Assembly (NCBI RefSeq): GCF_003050865.1
Contig: NZ_QAOK01000017.1
Location: forward strand, 1 to 64,000
Direction of reading: 5' to 3'
From: Nitrosospira multiformis
Lineage (GTDB): Bacteria > Pseudomonadota > Gammaproteobacteria > Burkholderiales > Nitrosomonadaceae
DNA: 64,000 nucleotides
This document shows positions 1 through 8,446 of the stretch, in pieces (positions within the stretch are counted from its first letter, which is position 1; the number at the start of each line of letters is the position of its first letter). The notes under the pieces are model-generated. The model had not been told where the DNA came from, did not search any database, and saw only the letters and a program-made list of their open reading frames with translations. The position numbers and the translations under genes are program-made.

Positions 1-72
1 GAATTACCGCATGAGGGTCTTGGCTCAATGCGGTTGGAACGGTGTGATCAACCGTGTCTGATGAATGACCCA

Positions 73-118
73 TCCCCCGTTAATGGGAAAGAGCCTCCCC
101 CGTTAATGGGAAAGAGCC
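73..118. repeat. Two tandem copies of a 23-bp unit
   Basis: Two identical 23-bp copies (73-95 and 96-118) lie head to tail just before the tRNA-Ser gene. Each unit carries the near-palindrome CCCGTTAATGGG centred on TTAA followed by AAAGAGCC. The repeat sits 20 bp beyond the 3' end of the tRNA gene. Its function is unknown; it could be the edge of a mobile element or a tRNA-adjacent insertion scar. Confidence 0.75.
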
Positions 119-133
119 GACTGCTTTAGTTTG

Positions 134-231
<98 letters not shown>

Positions 232-309
232 AACAAAGCCGCATTAGGATAGCGGTTTAGAACTCGCGGGTCAAACAAAGGTTATGAAAGGAACGCGATA
301 AGTGGAATA

Positions 310-1539
310 TCATGATATCTGGTCGAGTTCGAATATCTTGTGCAACACCCGCACGGCCAATTCCATGTATTTTTCATCCACGACCACTGAAATCTTTATT
401 TCCGAAGTAGAGATCATCTGGATGTTGATGCCTTCTTCCGCCAGCGTACGAAACATTCTGCTGGCAATGCCCACGTGCGAACGCATGCCGACGCCCACCA
501 CCGAGACCTTGGCTATTCTGTCACCGCCCATGACACCGCGTGCACCGATGTGAGGCTGCACCTGGTTTTCCAGGATATCCATGGTTCTCGCAAATTCATT
601 GCGATTCACGGTAAATGAAAAATCTGTCATGCCATCGTGGCCGACATTCTGGATGATCATGTCCACATCGATATTCGCATCCGCCACGGGGCCGAGAATC
701 TGATAGGCGATACCGGGACGGTCCGGCACACCCAGCACCGTAATCTTGGCTTCGTCACGATTGAATGCGATGCCTGAAATAATCGCCCGCTCCATGTTTT
801 TTTCTTCCTCGAAAGTGATGAGGGTACCCTCTCCTTCCTCCTCGAAACTGGAGAGCACCCGCAATTTAACCTTGTATTTGCCCGCGAACTCCACTGCGCG
901 GATTTGCAGCACCTTGGAACCGAGGCTTGCCATTTCAAGCATTTCTTCAAAGGTGACAGTCTTTAGCCTGCGCGCTTCGGGCACGATTCGGGGATCGGTC
1001 GTGTAAACCCCGTCTACATCCGTATAGATCTGGCATTCATCCGCCTTGAGCGCTGCCGCGAGAGCAACAGCCGTGGTGTCGGAACCGCCTCGGCCCAATG
1101 TGGTGATACTGCCCGTCTCGTCCACTCCCTGAAAGCCCGCTACTGCCACTACATATCCCGCATTGAGGTCGGCGCGTATTTTGTCCTCATCGATTTTGAG
1201 TATGCGCGCCTTGGTATAAGCGCTATCAGTGTGAATGCGCACCTGGAGGCCGGTATAGCTCTTCGCCTTGATGCCCAGATCCATCAGCGCCATTGATAGC
1301 AGAGCGACAGAAACCTGCTCGCCGGTGGAAACCATGACATCCAGTTCCCGGGGATCCGGATGAGCCTGAAATTCCCGGGCCAGCGCAATAAGACGATTTG
1401 TCTCTCCGCTCATGGCGGACACCACGACCACTACCTGATCGCCCCGAGCTTGAAATCTCGCCACCCGGCGCGCGACATTCTTGATGCGCTCCGTGCTGCC
1501 CACCGATGTGCCACCGTATTTTTGAACAATAAATGTCAC
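310..1539 (-). CDS. lysC: Aspartate kinase
   Basis: Phosphorylates L-aspartate, the first step to lysine, threonine, methionine and diaminopimelate. The N-terminus has the kinase signature VQKYGGTSVGS, the middle carries the FQGVDETGSITTLGRGGSD substrate-binding segment, and the C-terminal third forms two ACT domains that normally bind lysine and/or threonine for feedback control. The GTG at 1539 is chosen because it starts the protein directly at TFIVQKYGG, giving 409 aa, the usual size for this class. An ATG further upstream (1578) would add 13 residues not typical of the family. The gene is transcribed alone toward the tRNA-Ser gene. Confidence 0.95.
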   Translation of the reverse strand: MTFIVQKYGGTSVGSTERIKNVARRVARFQARGDQVVVVVSAMSGETNRLIALAREFQAHPDPRELDVMVSTGEQVSVALLSMALMDLGIKAKSYTGLQVRIHTDSAYTKARILKIDEDKIRADLNAGYVVAVAGFQGVDETGSITTLGRGGSDTTAVALAAALKADECQIYTDVDGVYTTDPRIVPEARRLKTVTFEEMLEMASLGSKVLQIRAVEFAGKYKVKLRVLSSFEEEGEGTLITFEEEKNMERAIISGIAFNRDEAKITVLGVPDRPGIAYQILGPVADANIDVDMIIQNVGHDGMTDFSFTVNRNEFARTMDILENQVQPHIGARGVMGGDRIAKVSVVGVGMRSHVGIASRMFRTLAEEGINIQMISTSEIKISVVVDEKYMELAVRVLHKIFELDQIS

Positions 1540-1912
1540 GATAACCTGCTTAACTGAGAATGGCAAAGCCGCGGGCAAAATGCCATATGTCGGATCAATT
1601 CAGGGGCTTAAAGTCCCGGCATGGATATTGTGTTGGAATTTTACCTTATTACCGGAAAGAAAACCCGAGAACCTTTGCAGAAGCTTTTTCCAGGTTCCGT
1701 GATATGCAAAATGATAAACGAGAAAACCTCCAGAATATTGATACAGGTCAAATTCAGGGCTTGAAACCGCTCCATTCAGGGAAAACCTGATTGATTCAGG
1801 GGTTTCTTAATACTTGCATAGAATAAAAAAACAAATTAAATTTATGTATGTGCAATACTCCTATAACATAAAAGCGCGCCTATTCTAACTACATAACCTG
1901 TCGGGATGCCCA
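1540..1912. other. Intergenic region between lysC and the XRE gene
   Basis: No gene is supported here. The stretch contains several copies of an ATTCAGGG-type motif (near 1599, 1751, 1774 and 1795), two of them extended as AATTCAGGG(G)CTTRAA. A small inverted repeat TCAGG-N5-CCTGA lies at about 1776-1790. The last 100 bases are AT-rich and probably hold the promoter of the XRE regulator gene. The function of the repeated motif is unknown. Confidence 0.5.
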
Positions 1913-2200
1913 ATGAAACTCTTCGAAGAAATATCCAATCCTCGTGAAATTCGACGCAAGCTGGGTCTCAATCAGCATGATTTCTGGAGCAAGGTCGGTG
2001 TCACCCAAAGCGGTGGTTCCCGTTATGAGAGTGGACGAAATATGCCCAGACCGGTAAGGGAACTGGTACGACTGGTGCATATCGAGCACATCGATCTTTC
2101 CAAGATCAAGAAAGATGATCTGGCTGTTGCGGCCTTACTGAAAAGCAAGGATCCTGAACTGTACAAGAGCCTGAAGAAAGCCTCCAAGGCCAAGCAGTAG
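1913..2200 (+). CDS. XRE-family helix-turn-helix regulator
   Basis: A 95-aa DNA-binding protein. Residues about 8-60 form a Cro/C1-type helix-turn-helix (IRRKLGLNQHDFWSKVGVTQ, then SRYESGR). The lysine-rich C-terminus (KSLKKASKAKQ) resembles stand-alone NadS/HigA-like proteins of betaproteobacteria. No RelE/HigB-type toxin gene is adjacent on either side, so an antitoxin role is not supported by context. It is preceded by an AT-rich promoter region and is not part of an obvious operon. Family assignment is firm; target genes are unknown. Confidence 0.85.
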   Translation: MKLFEEISNPREIRRKLGLNQHDFWSKVGVTQSGGSRYESGRNMPRPVRELVRLVHIEHIDLSKIKKDDLAVAALLKSKDPELYKSLKKASKAKQ

Positions 2201-2272
2201 GACAATACCGGAAACCTGTCCGGATCACTTCTCAAGCTTTCATCGGAGAATCAGGAAGGAGAAAAATTCAAG

Positions 2273-3133
2273 CTATGGATTCAGCTTTACAGCGAGTCCC
2301 CGGCGTCTTATTTGTTCCGAAAATGCCTCCATCCACTCCTGCCTGATCTTCGTGAGCCGCGGTCCCTCTGGCTGCAAGGATGGACGTGCAAGACCATACA
2401 GAAGCACCCCTTCGAGTACCCCCCCCTCGCTCACGAATTCCTCGATAAATCTCAAATACGCTTCAGATTCATTTCTGGAAGGTGGCATCCCGTCGATCTG
2501 AAATACGCAGGTCTGCAACCATGTAGGGCACAGGGATGCAGACAGTTGCAGATTGCTGCGCATCTTTTTCAAGCCCATGCGCGTGTTATTGATCAGCTGC
2601 CTCCCCTCGCGGGTGACACTGTCCAGCTTGAACCATACTTCGCCATTGAATATTGCCATCCGGCTCAACCCGCGCTGGACACTGTCGCGATCTATCAGGC
2701 TGCCATTTGTGATCAATACCAGCTTAAGCGCTTCGGGCAGATCGTAATCAGCTTTTACCCGTCCGAGCAGTTCGATGACCTGCTCGAATTCCTTTGCACT
2801 GGTCGATTCGCCATTGCCGGATAAAGCGATATCATGGAGACGCCTTGCCCCGGCAGGCACCTGCCTTTGCATGAAATCGCCATATACGATTTCGTGCAGC
2901 AAAGCCCGCAACTCGGCTTCAAGTTTTGCCAGGTCAATCGCGGGAGCAGTACCTCGCGAGAGATTCGGCACCTGGCAGTAGATGCAACGCCAGTTACATG
3001 CATTGTTCGGATTAAGATTGATTCCGATCGACACACCGCCGGCACGGCGCGAAATAACGGGGTAAACATAGGTCATCCCGGTTATATCGCGGCTATGATC
3101 TGCCACATCCAATCGTTTGGAAATTTGCTGCAA
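2273..3133 (-). CDS. Radical SAM protein
   Basis: A radical S-adenosylmethionine enzyme with the [4Fe-4S]-binding triad CNWRCIYC (CxxxCxxC) about 60 residues from the start, preceded by the conserved segment GVSIGINLNPNNACNW. The substrate is unknown. Homologues in betaproteobacteria share the TYVYPVISRRAGG opening. The frame is open to 3205, but that would overlap queD on the other strand. I chose the TTG at 3133 (GGGA upstream); a GTG at 3106 and an ATG at 3076 are alternatives. It is divergent from queD, which suggests, but does not prove, a link to queuosine or pterin metabolism. Confidence 0.8.
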   Translation of the reverse strand: MQQISKRLDVADHSRDITGMTYVYPVISRRAGGVSIGINLNPNNACNWRCIYCQVPNLSRGTAPAIDLAKLEAELRALLHEIVYGDFMQRQVPAGARRLHDIALSGNGESTSAKEFEQVIELLGRVKADYDLPEALKLVLITNGSLIDRDSVQRGLSRMAIFNGEVWFKLDSVTREGRQLINNTRMGLKKMRSNLQLSASLCPTWLQTCVFQIDGMPPSRNESEAYLRFIEEFVSEGGVLEGVLLYGLARPSLQPEGPRLTKIRQEWMEAFSEQIRRRGLAVKLNP

Positions 3134-3149
3134 TGTTACAATCCCGATA

Positions 3150-3599
3150 ATGTTAATTACACGCAGGCTGGAATTCGATGCCGGCCACCGTATACCTTCC
3201 CACAAGAGCCAGTGCCGGCATCTGCACGGCCATCGTTACGCCATAGAAATCACCCTGTCAGGCGAAATTATCACTGAGCCTGGCGTCTCCGAGCAAGGCA
3301 TGGTCATGGATTATTCCGAGGTCAAACGCATCGCGAAAAAGGTGCTGGTGGATAAATGGGACCATGCATTCCTTGCATATGCGGAAGATCACAAGTTGCT
3401 GGAATTCCTTCAATCGCTGGAAGACCATAAGACCGTGCTGCTGGATACGCCACCCACGGCGGAAAATCTGGCTCTTACCGCTTTCCACATACTCGATGAG
3501 GCCTATCAGGATCGCTATGGCAATCATCTCAGGCTGCAGCAAGTGCGCCTATTCGAAACTCCCAACTGCTGGGCCGATGCAGTGCGAGGGCAACTTTGA
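3150..3599 (+). CDS. queD: 6-carboxytetrahydropterin synthase (QueD/PTPS family)
   Basis: Converts dihydroneopterin triphosphate to 6-carboxy-5,6,7,8-tetrahydropterin in queuosine (7-deazaguanine) biosynthesis. The 149-aa product has the zinc-binding histidines in FDAGHR and HLHGHR and the catalytic cysteine in SQCRHLHGH. DKWDHAFL and the late LFETPNCWA segment also match the family. The ATG at 3150 is chosen because it begins at LITRRLEFDAGH, the usual QueD N-terminus. Divergent from the radical SAM gene. PTPS-family members can differ in substrate, so the QueD assignment is by length and motif. Confidence 0.9.
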   Translation: MLITRRLEFDAGHRIPSHKSQCRHLHGHRYAIEITLSGEIITEPGVSEQGMVMDYSEVKRIAKKVLVDKWDHAFLAYAEDHKLLEFLQSLEDHKTVLLDTPPTAENLALTAFHILDEAYQDRYGNHLRLQQVRLFETPNCWADAVRGQL

Positions 3600-3781
3600 T
3601 TGTCCATCTCACCCCCATGTCCGCTGTTTGAATCGATCACAGCATAGCAATAACCGGACAGCATTCATGAAATCAAGAGGATTGAGACCGCTTGTTTTGA
3701 AGGTGGGGAATCTTCCCTTCGTTGCAACCGCACTTGCTTTTTTTGCTAACATGACATCGCGAGTAACCACTGAGGATTGAA

Positions 3782-4258
3782 ATGCTGAATCAGCCTGTTC
3801 CCGATTTTGAACTTCCTTCGACCAGTAATAAGACATTTCGTTTATCGACAGCCCGTGAAAAAAACCTGGTCATCTATTTTTACCCCAAGGACGACACCCC
3901 GGGATGCACCACCGAGGGGCAGGAATTCCGGGATGCTTACACCGAATTTACCGACGCCGATTGTGACATAGTGGGTATTTCGCGTGACAACATCAAGTCT
4001 CACGAGAAATTCAAGGCAAAAATGAATTTTCCGTTCGAGTTGCTGAGCGACACGGATGAGACGGTTTGCAATCTGTTCGGTGTGATGAAGATGAAAAACA
4101 TGTACGGCAAGCAGGTCCGTGGCATCGACCGGAGCACATTCGTAGTCGATACGAAAGGGATACTGCGGCGCGAATGGCGAAGCGTCAAAGTGCCCGGCCA
4201 TGTCCAGGAAGTCCTGGAGTTTGTGAAAACCCTGCGCAGTGAGAATCATGAGTCCTAG
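3782..4258 (+). CDS. bcp: Peroxiredoxin of the Bcp/PrxQ type
   Basis: Thiol peroxidase that reduces hydrogen and organic peroxides using thioredoxin. The 158-aa protein has a thioredoxin-like fold with the peroxidatic cysteine in DDTPGCTTEGQEF at about residue 44. Many Bcp proteins carry a resolving cysteine five residues later (C-x4-C); here that position is not cysteine, so it may act as a 1-Cys enzyme or use another cysteine (DADCD or ETVCN). A Shine-Dalgarno GAGGA precedes the ATG. Its stop codon overlaps the start of the PhoH gene. Confidence 0.93.
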   Translation: MLNQPVPDFELPSTSNKTFRLSTAREKNLVIYFYPKDDTPGCTTEGQEFRDAYTEFTDADCDIVGISRDNIKSHEKFKAKMNFPFELLSDTDETVCNLFGVMKMKNMYGKQVRGIDRSTFVVDTKGILRREWRSVKVPGHVQEVLEFVKTLRSENHES

Positions 4259-5699
4259 AAAGCCTAGTTCTTCCACGGCTTCCAAGTCATCTGCTTCCAT
4301 CCCTCCTGTCATCCGCCTGATGCCCAAGTTGTTCGTACTCGACAGCAATGTGCTGATGCATGACCCCACCAGCCTGTTCCGTTTCCAGGAGCATGACATC
4401 TACATCACGATGACCACGCTCGAGGAACTCGACAACAACAAGAAAGGGATGTCGGAGGTTGCCCGCAATGCCCGCCAGACTAGCCGTTTTCTGGATGAAA
4501 TCGTCAGCAGCGCGATAACGGATATTGACGAAGGCATTCCCTTGCAACCACATGGCACCAAGAATGCAACCGGAAGGCTATTCCTCCAGACGCAGGCGAT
4601 CACAAACGTTCTGCCGGTATATCTGGCAAGCGGCAGCGCGGATAACCAGATTATCGGGGCAGTCAAGTTTTTGCACGATACCCACCAGAACCGCGTTGTC
4701 ACACTGGTTTCCAAAGACATCAACATGCGCATCAAGGCGCGAGCCCTGGGGCTGGCGGCGGAAGATTATTTCAATGACAAGGTTCTGGAAGACACTGATG
4801 TCCTCTTTTCAGGCATTCAGGAACTGCCCGCGAATTTCTGGGATGAACACGGCAAGGACATGGAGTCCTGGCAGCAGTCGGGGCAGACATTTTATCGGGT
4901 GACCGGTCCCCTTGCCAGCGGCTTTGTAATCAATCAGTTCGTTTATCTGGAGCATGACAAACCGTTTTACGCGCAGGTCAAGGAGACCAGCGGGAGAACA
5001 GCCGTTCTGCAGACACTGAAGGATTTTACTCATCAAAAGAACAATGTCTGGGGCATCACGGCGCGGAATCGCGAGCAGAATTTCGCGTTCAATCTGCTGA
5101 TGAACCCGGAAGTAGATTTTGTCACCCTGCTGGGACAGGCAGGTACCGGCAAGACGTTGCTTACACTGGCAGCGGGCCTGATGCAGACGCTGGAGCACAA
5201 GGTGTACTCCGAAATCATCATGACGCGCGTGACGGTCCCGGTAGGTGAGGATATCGGGTTTCTGCCTGGAACCGAAGAAGAAAAGATGACCCCCTGGATG
5301 GGTGCACTGGAAGACAACCTGGACGTGCTCAACAAGACGGATAACAGTGCCGGAGAATGGGGACGAGCCGCAACGCTCGATTTGATTCGCTCCCGCATCA
5401 AGATAAAATCGCTCAATTTCATGCGGGGGCGCACTTTCATCAACAAGTTTCTGATTATCGACGAAGCGCAGAACCTGACACCCAAGCAGATGAAAACGCT
5501 TATTACCCGTGCCGGCCCTGCCACCAAGGTCGTGTGCCTGGGTAACATCGCGCAGATAGATACGCCCTATTTATCGGAGGGAAGCTCAGGGTTGACCTAC
5601 GTGGTGGACCGGTTCAAGGGATGGAATCACAGCGGCCACGTCACACTGCAACGCGGCGAACGTTCCAGGCTGGCGGATTATGCTGCGGAGATACTGTAA
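4248..5699 (+). CDS. PIN-PhoH family ATPase (YlaK-like)
   Basis: A two-domain protein of 483 aa. Residues about 25-150 are a PIN nuclease-like domain (FVLDSNVLMHDP). The C-terminal half is a PhoH-type P-loop ATPase with Walker A GQAGTGKTLL, Walker B FLIIDEAQNL and the following TPKQMKTLITRAG segment. These PhoH2-like proteins are thought to be ATP-dependent RNA helicase/RNases in some bacteria; the role here is inferred. The ATG at 4248 overlaps the bcp stop by 11 bases, so the pair is probably translationally coupled. A GTG at 4239 is an alternative start. Confidence 0.92.
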   Translation: MSPRKPSSSTASKSSASIPPVIRLMPKLFVLDSNVLMHDPTSLFRFQEHDIYITMTTLEELDNNKKGMSEVARNARQTSRFLDEIVSSAITDIDEGIPLQPHGTKNATGRLFLQTQAITNVLPVYLASGSADNQIIGAVKFLHDTHQNRVVTLVSKDINMRIKARALGLAAEDYFNDKVLEDTDVLFSGIQELPANFWDEHGKDMESWQQSGQTFYRVTGPLASGFVINQFVYLEHDKPFYAQVKETSGRTAVLQTLKDFTHQKNNVWGITARNREQNFAFNLLMNPEVDFVTLLGQAGTGKTLLTLAAGLMQTLEHKVYSEIIMTRVTVPVGEDIGFLPGTEEEKMTPWMGALEDNLDVLNKTDNSAGEWGRAATLDLIRSRIKIKSLNFMRGRTFINKFLIIDEAQNLTPKQMKTLITRAGPATKVVCLGNIAQIDTPYLSEGSSGLTYVVDRFKGWNHSGHVTLQRGERSRLADYAAEIL

Positions 5700-5768
5700 G
5701 CGCTATCGCCCGCAAGACCTGCCCACCGTCTCCGGTCTTAGCGGTAGGTCGAGCTATGCCGGATAAGT

Positions 5769-5791
5769 CGTCAGGCAAAGCCTGCCCTACA
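5769..5791. repeat. Small REP-like palindrome
   Basis: Between the PhoH gene and the end of dnaB lies GTCAGGCAAAGCCTGCCCT, with the inverted repeat CAGGC-AAA-GCCTG. There is no T-run on either strand, so it is a weak candidate for a terminator. It could be a short REP-like repeat, but other copies cannot be checked from this window. Confidence 0.35.
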
Positions 5792-5847
5792 CCTGCACTT
5801 CCAGAAGCCTGTTCTGACAATAGCGAAAGATAGTCGAACCGGCAGTC

Positions 5848-7260
5848 TTAATAATGCCCTGATCTGGCGTAGCTTTCGAATCGGGTATATTCGCCCAGGA
5901 AAGTCAGGTCGACCTTGCCGATCGGTCCATTCCGCTGCTTTCCTATAATGATTTCGGCGATTCCCTTGTCCTGTGTCTCCGGGTTATAGACTTCGTCCCG
6001 GTAGATGAAAAGAATCAAATCGGCATCCTGTTCGATCGCGCCGGACTCGCGCAGATCGGACATGACTGGACGCTTGTTCGGACGCTGCTCAAGACTTCGA
6101 TTCAACTGGGATAAGGCGACAACGGGCACATGCAGTTCTTTTGCCAGCGCCTTAAGGGAGCGGGATATTTCGGAAATCTCCGTGGCGCGGTTCTCGCCCT
6201 GGCTGGCGGCTGACATCAACTGAAGATAATCCACCACGATCAACCCCAGATCCCCATGCTGGCGATGCAACCGGCGGGCGCGCGCTCTTAATTCCAGGGC
6301 ATTCAAAGCGGCACTTTCATCAATAAAAAGCGGAGCGTCGTTCAGCTTTCCAAGCGCATGCGTCAGGCGGGACCAATCCTCGTCCAGCAGGCGGCCGGTA
6401 CGTACCTTGTGCTGATCCAGCCTTCCGACGGAGCCCAGCATGCGCATCGCCAGTTGCGCGCCTCCCATTTCCATGCTGAATACCGCTACCGGCTTTTGGA
6501 GCGTGAGTGCGACATGCTCGGCAATATTGAGCGAAAAGGCGGTCTTGCCCATCGATGGCCGGCCCGCGACGATGACAAGATCGCCAGGCTGAAAGCCCGA
6601 AGTCTTTTCATCCAGATCATGGAAGCCGGTTGCGATTCCGGTAACATCGCTTTGATTATCCTGGTTGTAGAGCGTCTCTATACGCTCCACGACCTCCTTC
6701 AGCAGCGGCTGGATATCGATAAAACCCTGCTTGCCCCGCGCACCCGCCTCGGCAATTTCAAAAACCCTGGCCTCGGCTTCATCCAGCAGCGTGGCGGCTG
6801 AACGCCCAGCCGGATTATATGCCGAATCGGTAATACCGGTGCCTACCTGGGCAAGCTTGCGCATGATCGACCGTTCGCGCACGATTTCCGCATAGCGTCG
6901 GATATTTGCAGCCGAGGGCGTGTTCTGTACGATGACCCCGACGTAAGCGAGTCCGCCGACCCCCTGCAGTTCCGCGGATATCTCAAGGGATTCCGCTACC
7001 GTGATGACATCGGCCGGTTTGCTATGCTCGACCAGTTTGCAGATATGCCGGTAGATGAGCTTGTGATCCTGCCGGTAGAAGTCATCTTCCGTGATCACGT
7101 CAGCCACCTTATCCCATGCGTGATTGTCCAGCATCAATCCACCCAGCACCGACTGCTCCGCTTCAACCGAATGCGGGGGCAATTTGTATGATTCGAGTAA
7201 TTGGTCGCTTGAAGCTGCCGTGAGAAATTGGGCCATGGAGTTACGTGACGTTGCGGGCAT
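5848..7260 (-). CDS. dnaB: Replicative DNA helicase DnaB
   Basis: Hexameric 5'-3' helicase that unwinds DNA at the replication fork. The 470-aa protein has the N-terminal domain (LPPHSVEAEQSVLGGLMLD) followed by the RecA-like ATPase with Walker A GRPSMGKTAF, Walker B LIVVDYLQLM and the arginine-finger region KRPVMSDLRESGAIEQDAD. No intein is seen. An internal ATG at 7236 would give 462 aa and is equally plausible. The gene follows the rpsF-priB-rpsR-rplI cluster but is separated from it by a terminator-like hairpin. Confidence 0.97.
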   Translation of the reverse strand: MPATSRNSMAQFLTAASSDQLLESYKLPPHSVEAEQSVLGGLMLDNHAWDKVADVITEDDFYRQDHKLIYRHICKLVEHSKPADVITVAESLEISAELQGVGGLAYVGVIVQNTPSAANIRRYAEIVRERSIMRKLAQVGTGITDSAYNPAGRSAATLLDEAEARVFEIAEAGARGKQGFIDIQPLLKEVVERIETLYNQDNQSDVTGIATGFHDLDEKTSGFQPGDLVIVAGRPSMGKTAFSLNIAEHVALTLQKPVAVFSMEMGGAQLAMRMLGSVGRLDQHKVRTGRLLDEDWSRLTHALGKLNDAPLFIDESAALNALELRARARRLHRQHGDLGLIVVDYLQLMSAASQGENRATEISEISRSLKALAKELHVPVVALSQLNRSLEQRPNKRPVMSDLRESGAIEQDADLILFIYRDEVYNPETQDKGIAEIIIGKQRNGPIGKVDLTFLGEYTRFESYARSGHY

Positions 7261-7273
7261 GTCCGGATTTTAA

Positions 7274-7289
7274 CACTGCTTGCAGTGTA
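7274..7289. promoter_or_regulatory. Perfect inverted repeat upstream of dnaB
   Basis: A perfect 16-bp inverted repeat, ACACTGC-TT-GCAGTGT, lies 14 bp upstream of the dnaB start codon and just past the rplI terminator-like hairpin. It has no following T-run. It may be an operator or a leader hairpin of the dnaB mRNA; no known regulator box is recognised. Confidence 0.45.
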
Positions 7290-7292
7290 CCA

Positions 7293-7323
7293 AAAATGAA
7301 AAAGGGCTGTTGCCAGCCCCTTT
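7293..7323 (-). terminator. Rho-independent terminator after rplI
   Basis: On the minus strand, AGGGGCTGGCAACAGCCCTT forms a GC-rich stem (GGGCT with AGCCC), followed at once by TTTTTCATTTTT. It sits 25 bp after the rplI stop and before dnaB, so it should end or attenuate the ribosomal protein transcript and may allow some read-through into dnaB. Confidence 0.8.
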
Positions 7324-7347
7324 CGAAGATGAAAAACAGAAACCTTT

Positions 7348-7803
7348 TCAGGATATCGATTCGCCCAGAACGGATACGACGATATGCGCGGCCACATCTG
7401 TGTGCAGCACGACGGTTACTGGATGATCGCCCACCTGCTTCAACGAGCCCTGCGGCATGCGTATCATGGACCTTTCAACTTCAAAACCCTGGGCTTTCAG
7501 CGCATCCTCGATATTCGCATTGGTAACTGAACCGAACAGCTTGCCATCCACGCCTGCCTTTTGAGTGATCTGCAGCATCAATCCTTCCAGCTTGGCAGCA
7601 CGAGCCTGGGCGGCGGCCAGGATATCCGCCTGGGTTTCCTCCAGTTCTGCGCGCTTTGCCTCGAACTCGGCAATAGCCGCCTGGGTGGCACGCTTTGCCT
7701 TACCCTGCGGAATAAGGAAATTGCGTGCGTAACCATTTTTAACCTTTACAACGTCACCCAGTTGGCCCAGGTTGACAACTTTCTCCATCAGTATGATCTG
7801 CAT
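7348..7803 (-). CDS. rplI: 50S ribosomal protein L9
   Basis: Structural protein of the large ribosomal subunit that binds 23S rRNA. The 151-aa sequence starts [30 protein letters not shown] as in the family (N-terminal rRNA-binding domain), then a long connecting helix rich in A, E and K, then the C-terminal domain. Last gene of the rpsF-priB-rpsR-rplI cluster, 11 bp after rpsR. Confidence 0.97.
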   Translation of the reverse strand: MQIILMEKVVNLGQLGDVVKVKNGYARNFLIPQGKAKRATQAAIAEFEAKRAELEETQADILAAAQARAAKLEGLMLQITQKAGVDGKLFGSVTNANIEDALKAQGFEVERSMIRMPQGSLKQVGDHPVTVVLHTDVAAHIVVSVLGESIS

Positions 7804-7814
7804 ATCAGCTCTCC

Positions 7815-8099
7815 TCAGTGCAAATCAGTATAAGGAAGCAATGCCAGAAAACGGGCGCGCTCCACGGCAGTACTCAGTTGACGCTGATACCTGGACTTCG
7901 TCCCCGTTATGCGCGCCGGAATGATCTTGCCGTTCTCGTTGATGAAATCCTTCAACAACTCGATGTCCTTGTAATCGACTGTCTTGATGCCTTCCGCGGT
8001 AAAGCGGCAGAACTTCCTGCGTTTGAATAGAGGGCGGTTAGCCTTCTTGTCCTTATCCTTGTCCTTGCCATCCTTACGTTTAGAAAAAAAACGTGCCAT
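7815..8099 (-). CDS. rpsR: 30S ribosomal protein S18
   Basis: Small-subunit protein that pairs with S6 on the platform. The 94-aa product has the conserved core [20 protein letters not shown] and the [29 protein letters not shown] end. An N-terminal lysine/aspartate-rich stretch (residues about 7-22) makes it longer than the usual 75 aa; such extensions occur in betaproteobacteria. Located between priB and rplI. Confidence 0.97.
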   Translation of the reverse strand: MARFFSKRKDGKDKDKDKKANRPLFKRRKFCRFTAEGIKTVDYKDIELLKDFINENGKIIPARITGTKSRYQRQLSTAVERARFLALLPYTDLH

Positions 8100-8137
8100 A
8101 ATTTTTCCTGTCTATTCCTGTCTATAAATGAGATCCA

Positions 8138-8434
8138 TTAGATAGGATCGATCCGGTTTACATGCAGCGCCAGCTGCAAACTCATGCGGCTTTTTCTTGC
8201 AAGAAACCCGGCGAGCTTTACTGTCGCCCCTGGAACCAGGCCTGCAACAGTTTCTGCCATCTGCGCCAAGGCTACGGCCGAAACTTCACACTCCACCTGC
8301 CTTGGCTTCCCCGCCTCGATTTGGCGGGAAACATGTCTGATCTTGAGTTCGACTACTGCCACTCCAGCCGGGCTATAACGCAAGCTGCCAATTTCCGTGA
8401 TCGTTCCGCAAATTTCAGTCCGATTGCAATCCAA
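8138..8434 (-). CDS. priB: Primosomal replication protein N (PriB)
   Basis: A single-stranded-DNA-binding OB-fold protein that helps PriA reload the replisome at stalled forks. The 98-aa length, the IGSLRYSPAGVAVVELKIRH segment and the position between rpsF and rpsR are diagnostic for betaproteobacterial PriB. It is 12 bp downstream of rpsF. The sequence is diverged from E. coli PriB, so naming rests partly on synteny. Confidence 0.93.
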   Translation of the reverse strand: MDCNRTEICGTITEIGSLRYSPAGVAVVELKIRHVSRQIEAGKPRQVECEVSAVALAQMAETVAGLVPGATVKLAGFLARKSRMSLQLALHVNRIDPI

Positions 8435-8446
8435 CGACTTGGCAGC

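Noticed and set aside
2-61. Open frame entering from the left edge, ending RVLAQCGWNGVINRV then stop
   Set aside because: Only 19 residues are visible and no family can be recognised. It may be the tail of a gene outside the window, but it cannot be supported.
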